A DNA stretch of 41,127 nt from Verrucomicrobiota bacterium. Its GTDB lineage: Bacteria; Verrucomicrobiota; Verrucomicrobiia; Limisphaerales; CAIMTB01. Both the position numbers and the translations under genes were made by a program. The notes beneath the pieces were generated by a model. The model was not told where the DNA came from. It saw only the letters and a program-made list of their open reading frames with translations, and searched no databases. Positions within the stretch are counted from its first letter, which is position 1. Each line of letters begins with the position of its first letter. The stretch is from positions 1 to 41,127 of the forward strand of contig CAUJJW010000074.1 in the NCBI GenBank assembly GCA_963205105.1, given 5' to 3'. Shown piece after piece: positions 34,897 through 41,127 of this stretch.

Positions 34897-35772
34897 ATGG
34901 AAACGGAATCTTCGTCCCAACGAAACGGCATCCTATTGATGCTGCTCTCGATCGTGCTCTTTGCGGTCAACGTGCTGCTGTTGCGCGCCATTGCGCTGGC
35001 GGTACCGGCAGTGGACGGCTACGTGGCGTCGATTTTTCGCGGGTTGGTGGGCTGGTGCGTGATCTATCTGGCATTTCGAGGCCGGGGATTTGAACCGCGC
35101 CGGCTGTTCTCGAGTCCCATGCTGCTGTTGCGCGGCGTCGTGGGTGCGGCGGGCATTCTCCTCTTTTACGTGACCATCAACCACCTGGGTGCGGGACGTG
35201 CCGTCATCCTGAACCTGACCTATCCGATCTTCGGGGCGGTGATGGCGGCGGCCTTCTTGAAGGAGTCGCTGCGGGTCGGGCAACTCGCCTGGATGCTGGT
35301 GGGCCTGGTGGGCTTGGGCGTTTTCCTGGCGGGAAGCGCCTCCGACGGCGGGGTGACGCGCTATGAAGTGCTGGCGTTGCTGGGAGCCGTCGTGGCCGGA
35401 GCGGCGGTGGTGTTGATCCGGGTGTTGAGCCGGACGGAGCACGCCTCGACCATTTATGCGTCGCAATGCATCTGGAGTTTTCTGGCGGGACTGCCGCTGG
35501 GGTTCAAGCCATTGGCCGAGGTGACGCCGATGGCGGCGGGCGTGCTGGTGGTGGCGTCGGTCCTGGTATCGGTGGGGCAGTTGGCTCTGACCCACTCGTT
35601 TCGTACCTTGTCGGTGGCGAAGGGTTCCTCGATTCAAATGCTCCTGCCGTTGGCGACGGCGGTGGGCGGCGTTTTGTTCTTCGGGGAACGCTACTCGCCG
35701 TTGGAATTGTTCGGAGCGTTCATCACCCTGGCAGCGACCTGGCAGGTGGTGCGGGGACCTGGAGTGAGGTAA
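34897..35772 (+). CDS. DMT-family (EamA) transporter
   Basis: 291 residues with about ten hydrophobic segments in two EamA-type halves (GILLMLLSIVLFAVNVLLLR to GVFLAGS; YEVLALLGAVVAGAAVVLI to LFGAFITLAATWQVV). Typical features are the short loop LNLTYPIFGAVMAAAFLKE in the first half and SIQMLLPLATAVGGVLFFGE in the second, where the family carries a Pro and Glu. It is an inner-membrane permease of the drug/metabolite transporter superfamily; the substrate cannot be told. ATG 34897 is chosen because the residues from 34846 are polar and Pro-rich and unlike a DMT start. Ends six bases before the convergent peptidase gene. Confidence 0.93.
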   Translation: METESSSQRNGILLMLLSIVLFAVNVLLLRAIALAVPAVDGYVASIFRGLVGWCVIYLAFRGRGFEPRRLFSSPMLLLRGVVGAAGILLFYVTINHLGAGRAVILNLTYPIFGAVMAAAFLKESLRVGQLAWMLVGLVGLGVFLAGSASDGGVTRYEVLALLGAVVAGAAVVLIRVLSRTEHASTIYASQCIWSFLAGLPLGFKPLAEVTPMAAGVLVVASVLVSVGQLALTHSFRTLSVAKGSSIQMLLPLATAVGGVLFFGERYSPLELFGAFITLAATWQVVRGPGVR

Positions 35773-35778
35773 GTCGTC

Positions 35779-37908
35779 TCACAACCAGCGTTTCAGCCAG
35801 GCATGAACTTCCTGGTAAAACACACGGCTGTTTTCGCCCTTGAGGATCCAGTGGTTTTCGTCCGGCCAGACCAGGAGTCGGCCCGGGACCTTCTGGCGTT
35901 GGAGCAGGCTCCACATTTCCAGGGTGTTGTTGAGCGGCACCCGATAGTCGGCTTCCCCCACCGAAAGCAGTAGAGGGGTTTGGAAACGGTCGGCGTAGGT
36001 GGCGGGGCTTTGATCGAGCCACGCCTGGGGCTTCTGCCAGAAAGGTCCGTCCATCATGAGTTCGCGATGGTGGATGGCATCGCTGGTCGCCCACTGGGAA
36101 TAAAGACTGGCCAGCCCCGCGTGCCCGATCAGGCATTTGTAGCGGGTGGTGGTGGCTTCCAGCCAGTTCACCAGGTGCCCGCCATAGCTGGCTCCCGCCG
36201 CCGCCTGGCGCGAGCCGTCGATGTAGGAAAACCGCCGGATCGCTTCATCGGCTGCGGCGTTGATGTCGTCGGCGGGGCCACGCAACGGATCGCCCAGGAT
36301 CGAGAGCGTGAACGCTTCGCCATAACCGGTGGAGCCCACGTAGTCCGTCAGCAGGACGACGTAGCCGGGTTCGGCTAGGAGATGGTAGTTCCAGCGCTTG
36401 GTGATGGCATCGCGCCACATCGATTGATGCCCGCCATGGATGAGTGCCAGCAGGGGATACTTCTTGCCCTCGTCGAATCCGGGAGGCAGCGCCAGGAAAC
36501 TGTGGATGCGCCGGCCCAGAGTATTGGTGAACCAAAAACTGCGCAGGGGTGGCCAGTCGATGGCGGATGCCTGGGCGGTGGTGAAGTCGGTGAGCCGGGT
36601 CGAGGTGCCGGTGGTGAGGTCGATGCGAAAAGCTTCGGCGGGTTGGTGGGCGGCTTCGTAGGACGCAAACAGCACCGGCGTCGCTGCACGTTCCGGCCAG
36701 CGCGGCGACCCCCAGACACCTTGCGGTGCATCCATCACCAGGGCCGCGGCGCCTCCCGCGATCGGCACTTTCCAGATCCTGGCGTGACCCGAGTCGTCGG
36801 CGGTGAAGTACGCCCAGCGACTGTCCGGGCTCAGGGTGAAGTCGTCCACCGAACGGTCGAACTCCTGGGTCAGGACGCGCGAACTCCCTTTCCAAGGCCA
36901 GGCCGCCGCGGTCAGCCGGTTGAGGGCGTAGTAACGTCGGCCCACTTCCGCGTTGGTTCGGAACACCATCCAGGAACCGTCCGGGGAGAACTGCGCCGAA
37001 GACGCGTTGGTGTCGGTTTCGGTCAAGCGTCGGGGTTCACCGCCTTCGAGGGCGACTTCGAAGAGTCCGAAGGTGGGTTGGGCGTGGGCGGCAACGTCGC
37101 CATCGGTGGTGGCGGTGAGGACGATGGACTTGCCATCGGGTGCCCAGGCGGGCTGGAGAGAGTCCGAGGAGCCTTCGCCACCCGCGCCACGAAAACCGCG
37201 GGATTCCACCAGGCGGGTGCCGGCCAGCAGGTCGCGGGGCGGTTGCGATCCGTCGACGGGCACAATCCAGACGTGGGTTTGGGTGTCGTCGAGCCACTTG
37301 TCCCAACTCCGGATGGGGAAACTGTCGTAGGCGCGGACCTTGGATTTGGTCTTTTTACGCTGGTCGGCGAGCTGGCGGTTGGAGGCGTCGTTGGTGGCGC
37401 CGCGGTGGACGGGGGCCTGCACGAGCAACCAACGGCCGTCCGGGCTCCACTGGGGTTGGCGTGCCCCCAGCGCGAGGGTGGTGAGACGTCGGGCCTCGCC
37501 GCCAGCCAAGTCGAGCAGGTACACTTGGTTGGCGTCGTCGCCGTCTCGTTTCGCGGTGAACGCGATGCGGGTGCCGTCGGGGCTCCAGGAGGCGGAGCTT
37601 TCGCGGCCTTTGTGGGTGGTCAGTTGACGCGGCGGGGTGGCGCCATCGCCGGCGACGAGCCACAACTCGGAGGTGTCGTCGGCTTCGTCGTAGGCGGGTT
37701 TACGCACCGAAACGATGGCCCAGCGGCCATCGGGCGAAGGTTCGGGTGAGCCGACCTGGGGCATTTGCCAGAGAGCCTGATGGGAGATGGGCTGGCGGGG
37801 GGAGCCTTCGGCGCGGGAAGGCGTTGAGAGGATGAGCAGTCCGGCGGTTCCGAGCAGAAGGAGAAGGGCGGTTCGGACGAGGAAGGGGGAGCGTCGGGCC
37901 AAATCCAT
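35779..37908 (-). CDS. S9 family (prolyl oligopeptidase-type) serine peptidase, exported
   Basis: 709 residues. A signal peptide (about 1-33, ending STPSRAEG) is followed by a WD40-like/TolB-like propeller (about 50-400; ASWSPDGTRIAFTAKRDGDD, QWSPDGRWLLVQAP, FSPDGSWMVFRTN) and an alpha/beta-hydrolase domain (about 450-709). The catalytic triad is visible: Ser574 in AAGASYGGH, Asp654 in VGEADYRVP and His686 in DENHWI. It cleaves peptides or short oligopeptides in the periplasm, often after Pro or Ala in this family. Length is normal. Divergent from the ECF sigma gene, with 116 bases between starts. Confidence 0.95.
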   Translation of the reverse strand: MDLARRSPFLVRTALLLLLGTAGLLILSTPSRAEGSPRQPISHQALWQMPQVGSPEPSPDGRWAIVSVRKPAYDEADDTSELWLVAGDGATPPRQLTTHKGRESSASWSPDGTRIAFTAKRDGDDANQVYLLDLAGGEARRLTTLALGARQPQWSPDGRWLLVQAPVHRGATNDASNRQLADQRKKTKSKVRAYDSFPIRSWDKWLDDTQTHVWIVPVDGSQPPRDLLAGTRLVESRGFRGAGGEGSSDSLQPAWAPDGKSIVLTATTDGDVAAHAQPTFGLFEVALEGGEPRRLTETDTNASSAQFSPDGSWMVFRTNAEVGRRYYALNRLTAAAWPWKGSSRVLTQEFDRSVDDFTLSPDSRWAYFTADDSGHARIWKVPIAGGAAALVMDAPQGVWGSPRWPERAATPVLFASYEAAHQPAEAFRIDLTTGTSTRLTDFTTAQASAIDWPPLRSFWFTNTLGRRIHSFLALPPGFDEGKKYPLLALIHGGHQSMWRDAITKRWNYHLLAEPGYVVLLTDYVGSTGYGEAFTLSILGDPLRGPADDINAAADEAIRRFSYIDGSRQAAAGASYGGHLVNWLEATTTRYKCLIGHAGLASLYSQWATSDAIHHRELMMDGPFWQKPQAWLDQSPATYADRFQTPLLLSVGEADYRVPLNNTLEMWSLLQRQKVPGRLLVWPDENHWILKGENSRVFYQEVHAWLKRWL

Positions 37909-38024
37909 GCGGGCCGGATTCTTCCCTGAAACCGGACGCGGACAAGTCGCGATTCGGGAGCGCGGTGTGTTGGGACGGGGCGGCTGGAGTCCGGTCCTTG
38001 CCGTCGATTCGTGAGGGGGCCAGA

Positions 38025-38666
38025 ATGGTCACGAGGTTTTTCATGAGTCCCGCCGACGCCACGCGCCCGAGTTTGTTGATTGCCATTCGCGACGTTGGCA
38101 ATCAGTCGGCGTGGAGTGAGTTCGTGGTGCTCTACACGCCGTTGGTGTTCCGGCACTGCATGAGGCGGGGGTTGCAGGAGGCGGATGCGGCGGATGTGGC
38201 GCAGGAGGTGATGAAATCGGTGGCCGGATCGATCGCGCGCTTTGAGTACGATCGGCGCAAAGGTTCGTTCCGGTCCTGGCTGCTGACGGTGACGCGCAAC
38301 AAGCTGGCCAACTTTTTCACCCGCCGCGCGCGGCGTGGGGATGAGACCGGCGAGACCTCGGTGCAGGAACTGGTTGGGTCGGAGGCATCACCATCGGAGT
38401 CGGCGGACTGGGAGCGTGAGTATGAGTCGCGGGTGTTGAGCTGGGCGATGGAACAGGTGAAGGCGGAATTTCAAGAGGGCACCTGGCGCGCGTTTTGGGG
38501 CACGGCGGTGGAGGAACGCGCGGTGGCGGAGGTCGCTGCCGAACTCGGCATGTCGGCGGGGGCGGTGTACATCGCGCGGAGCCGGGTCATCGCCCGGATT
38601 CGCCGGCGCGTGGCGGAGGTCGACCTGGACGATCCGATGGTGCAGGCGGCTTTTGGAGCGGGTTGA
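38025..38666 (+). CDS. ECF RNA polymerase sigma factor
   Basis: 213 residues. Region 2 spans about 20-95 (SAWSEFVVLYTPLVFRHC, ADVAQEVMKSVAGSIARFEY, GSFRSWLLTVTRNKLANFF) and region 4 about 130-195 (FQEGTWRAFWGTAVEERAVA, EVAAELGMSAGAVYIARSRV). It directs RNA polymerase to an unidentified set of promoters. The type resembles the sigma factors that pair with Ser/Thr kinases in Planctomycetes (ECF-STK), and a kinase gene follows after 39 bases, so the two are probably an operon and a functional pair. ATG 38025 has a strong AGGGGG ribosome binding site at 38014-38019; an ATG at 38043 preceded by GAGG is an alternative start. Confidence 0.92.
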   Translation: MVTRFFMSPADATRPSLLIAIRDVGNQSAWSEFVVLYTPLVFRHCMRRGLQEADAADVAQEVMKSVAGSIARFEYDRRKGSFRSWLLTVTRNKLANFFTRRARRGDETGETSVQELVGSEASPSESADWEREYESRVLSWAMEQVKAEFQEGTWRAFWGTAVEERAVAEVAAELGMSAGAVYIARSRVIARIRRRVAEVDLDDPMVQAAFGAG

Positions 38667-38705
38667 AAGGTTTTCAGCTCACGACGGTATTCTGAAGAAA
38701 GCTCC

Positions 38706-41084
38706 ATGAACCCGAGCCCATCGGCAGATCACCACCCGCTGCCGGCCGGTTGCTTGTCCGACGCTGACCTGGAAGGCCTGGTGTGCGGCCAGGCTTCGGT
38801 CAGCGTGTTGGCGGCCCGTCACGTGGAGGAATGCGCCTTGTGCCGTGCCCGAATGGAGGGTTTGGCGGGAACGGGTTCCTTGCAAGGGAGTGCGCTGCGA
38901 GCCTTGGAGCCGACGCCCCTTCCGGCTCCCTTGGCGGCAGCCATGGATGCCTTGTGCCGGACACCCCCGTCGTCGATGACGGAACGAGCTGTGGAAGGTT
39001 GGGGTGGTGCGGGGGACGTTCCGCTGGATGCTCCGGCGCGGCCGGGGGCGTTGGGGGTATTTGCGGGGTATGACATTCTGGAGGCCGTGGCCAGCGGCGG
39101 GATGGGGGTGGTGTTCAAGGGCTACGATCGTTCGCTGCAACGGATCGTCGCCCTCAAGGTTCTGGCTCCGGCCTTGGCGGCCAGCTCGGTGGCGAGGGTT
39201 CGGTTTCTCCGTGAAGCCAGGGCCGCCGCAGCGGTCAACCACGAGCACGTGGTGGCCATTCATGCCGTGGGCGAGGAGAAGGGTCTTCCGTACCTGGTCA
39301 TGCAGTTCATTGCCGGCCGTTCGTTGCAGGCGCGCGTGGAAGCCACCGGTCCGTTGCGACCCGAAGAGGTTCTTCGGGTGGGCAGTCAGGCTGCCTATGG
39401 GTTGGCGGCGGCCCACAACCAGGGGCTCATTCATCGGGATGTGAAGCCGGGGAACATCCTGCTGGAGAACTCGGTCGAGCGGGTCAAGATCACCGACTTC
39501 GGCTTGGCCCGCGCTGCCGATGCCACCGATGTGACGCGCCCCGGGGTGGTGGCAGGCACCCCCGAGTTCATGGCGCCGGAGCAGGCGCGGGGCGAACGAC
39601 TGGATCACCGGGCGGATCTCTTCGCCCTGGGAACGGTGCTGTACACGGTGGCCACGGGTGTTTCCCCATTCCGCGCCGATTCGACCCCCGCCACCCTGCG
39701 CAACGTTTGTGAGCATCGCCCACGACCCATCCACGAACTCAATCCACAGCAACCGCGCTGGTTGAGCGACATCCTGGAACGCCTCATGGCGCAACGGCCC
39801 GAGGACCGCTATCCCGATGCACGGACGGTGGCTCAGGCGTTCGAGCAGGGGTTGGTACGACTCCAATCGGGTAGGCGTCCGGATCCGGGCACCTCCACTC
39901 ACGAGGGCAACCGGCAGGAAGCGCGTCGTGTCCCACCGAGCATCGTGATGGTAGTGGCGGTGGCGCTGGTCGTTTTGGGAATGCTGGTTGTGTTGTGGGG
40001 GCGACGTCCCGTGCCTGCGAGGGCTCCGTTTCGCATCGTTCGGACCGGTGGCGTGGTCGAGGACTCGACGAACTGGACGGAGGCTCTGGCGACACTGAGG
40101 TCCGGCGACATTCTGGAGCTGGCCTGGGATGGTCCCAGGGTGGTGAGCCCCATCGAATCGACCGGCCGGGTGCTGCACCTTCGGGCGGCGGCGGGCAGGC
40201 GTCCGGTGGTGGTGCATGCGACGCGCACACGTCCCTGGCTGATAACGGATGCCAGTCTGCGGATGGAAGGCATCGAGCTGCGCTCGGCGGGGACCGGTCC
40301 TCGCGGGGAGTCGATTCCGCGTCCGGGCCCGATGAACCGCCAGGCCATCGATTCCGCACGCCGAAGCCTGGAGCGCAATCGAACCCATGAGCCCGGCCAC
40401 CAGCTGCTGGTGTGTCAGGGTGGCGATTTCACCCTGGTGAACTGTCGCCTGGTCACGGCGAGCAGTGTCGATGAGGTGGAGGTTCCTATCCTGTTGCGGA
40501 ACTGCCCCTGGGTCCGCCTGCTCAACTCGGAACTGCTGCATGCCGGAGGGCCGGCCATCTCCTGGAAGGCTTCGAATGGCGATCGGCTGCAGCTCTCCAA
40601 CTGCGTGGTGATGGCGAGGTCGGCATTCTTTTTTGCCGCCGCGGACGATGGGGTGGCGGAATTCGAACTTGATCAGTGCACCTTCGTGGGAACGTTCCTG
40701 ATCGCTTCACTGTCGGGCGGCGAATCCTTGCGGGGCCGTGGCAGTCACAATGTCCTGTCGCTGCGTCGGCCATGGGTTGGGTTGCCAGGTGCTTCCGGCC
40801 CTGGGCGTCAGCGATGGCAAGGACAGGCGAACGTCTACGATCGGGTCGGGGTGGATGCCGGGTTGCAGATCCCGCCCACCGAACGGGGCTCCCTTCTTCT
40901 GGATCTGGGTCTGGATGCGCAGGTGCGGGCGCGGGTGGGGGCTGGCAAGCCGGTGAGACCTGAGGACTTCGCTTTGCCGGCCATGCATTCGACCCGGCTG
41001 GGGGAGACTGCCGGTATTCTGCCGGAATGGGTTGGGCCGGGACCGGGTTGGGAGCGGTGGCGGGCTTTGAAGGCCGAACGCTGA
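38706..41084 (+). CDS. Transmembrane Ser/Thr kinase with anti-sigma-like HxxxCxxC motif and beta-helix-like sensor domain
   Basis: 792 residues. The N-terminus carries His39-x3-Cys43-x2-Cys46 (ARHVEECALCRA), the zinc-finger pattern of ZAS-type anti-sigma factors. The Hanks-type kinase domain (about 122-380) is complete: Gly loop VASGGMGVV (128-136), Lys151 in VALKVL, HRDVKPGN (243-250), DFG (264-266) and FMAPEQ (288-293). A single membrane helix lies at 413-431 (IVMVVAVALVVLGMLVVLW). The outside part (about 440-792) has repeated short strands such as FTLVNCRLVTAS, VRLLNSELLHAGG, LQLSNCVVMARS and FELDQCTFVGT, like a right-handed beta-helix. The layout suggests an outside signal controlling the kinase and, through the zinc motif or phosphorylation, the sigma factor encoded just upstream. 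That coupling is inference. Confidence 0.93.
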   Translation: MNPSPSADHHPLPAGCLSDADLEGLVCGQASVSVLAARHVEECALCRARMEGLAGTGSLQGSALRALEPTPLPAPLAAAMDALCRTPPSSMTERAVEGWGGAGDVPLDAPARPGALGVFAGYDILEAVASGGMGVVFKGYDRSLQRIVALKVLAPALAASSVARVRFLREARAAAAVNHEHVVAIHAVGEEKGLPYLVMQFIAGRSLQARVEATGPLRPEEVLRVGSQAAYGLAAAHNQGLIHRDVKPGNILLENSVERVKITDFGLARAADATDVTRPGVVAGTPEFMAPEQARGERLDHRADLFALGTVLYTVATGVSPFRADSTPATLRNVCEHRPRPIHELNPQQPRWLSDILERLMAQRPEDRYPDARTVAQAFEQGLVRLQSGRRPDPGTSTHEGNRQEARRVPPSIVMVVAVALVVLGMLVVLWGRRPVPARAPFRIVRTGGVVEDSTNWTEALATLRSGDILELAWDGPRVVSPIESTGRVLHLRAAAGRRPVVVHATRTRPWLITDASLRMEGIELRSAGTGPRGESIPRPGPMNRQAIDSARRSLERNRTHEPGHQLLVCQGGDFTLVNCRLVTASSVDEVEVPILLRNCPWVRLLNSELLHAGGPAISWKASNGDRLQLSNCVVMARSAFFFAAADDGVAEFELDQCTFVGTFLIASLSGGESLRGRGSHNVLSLRRPWVGLPGASGPGRQRWQGQANVYDRVGVDAGLQIPPTERGSLLLDLGLDAQVRARVGAGKPVRPEDFALPAMHSTRLGETAGILPEWVGPGPGWERWRALKAER

Positions 41085-41100
41085 CCTGGCAAGCGCGGGA

Positions 41101-41127
41101 CGGAGGGCGGAGGGCGGAGGGCGGAGG
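41101..41127 (+). repeat. Heptanucleotide tandem repeat running off the window
   Basis: CGGAGGG repeated 3.9 times, starting 17 bases after the kinase stop codon and cut by the window end, so the true copy number is unknown. Confidence 0.75.

Noticed and set aside
36382..37749. Plus-strand 455-residue frame opposite the S9 peptidase
   Set aside because: Antisense shadow; Gly/Val-rich without a domain, whereas the minus frame has a complete catalytic triad.
38679..40541. Minus-strand 620-residue frame opposite the kinase
   Set aside because: Antisense shadow; the plus frame carries all kinase motifs.

Overview
The window looks like a chromosomal segment of a GC-rich member of the Verrucomicrobiota (PVC superphylum), possibly near Limisphaerales/Pedosphaera. 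The placement rests on gene content: a DUF1549/DUF1553 plus DUF1501 pair, a PVC-type CxxCH haem protein, an SGNH protein overlapping it, a PEP-CTERM and a VPD-type (VPDSG-CTERM-like) sorting signal on neighbouring genes, ECF sigma factors including one beside a Ser/Thr kinase, and exported proteins sharing an 'FFRVR' C-terminus. No rRNA, tRNA, CRISPR array or complete transposase gene was seen.

Layout. 1-3393: the 3' part of an RND efflux permease, then msrA. 3416-7799 (minus): DUF1549/DUF1553 protein overlapping a Tat-exported DUF1501 protein. 7800-8572: gene-free, with a MITE-like inverted-repeat element and arrays of tri-loop hairpins. 8573-15664 (minus): a giant 2363-residue exported protein with LTD, Calx-beta-like, propeller-like and CARDB/DUF11-like segments. 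15787-19797: a TPR-like anchored protein, a HEAT-repeat protein and a GH172 (DUF2961) enzyme. 19888-21516: an ECF sigma factor fused to a membrane segment and coiled coil. 21833-23812: a secreted propeller/LamG-like protein. 23811-26252: repeat-rich DNA around a choice-of-anchor R PEP-CTERM protein, ending in a strong sigma-54-type promoter that drives a VPD-CTERM protein (26253-27140). 27387-32352 (minus): SGNH protein, PVC CxxCH haem protein and Tat-exported aldo/keto reductase, probably one operon. 32489-37908: exported WD40 protein, DMT permease, S9 peptidase. 38025-41084: ECF sigma factor followed by a membrane Ser/Thr kinase with an anti-sigma-like HxxxCxxC motif and an extracytoplasmic beta-helix-like domain.

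Most products are predicted to be exported or membrane-bound, in keeping with a heterotroph that handles polysaccharides and peptides and senses its surface. The least ordinary material is the regulatory proteins (a tethered sigma factor; a sigma factor/zinc-motif kinase pair), the sigma-54 promoter in front of the sorting-signal gene, and the dense, several-family repeat landscape between genes.
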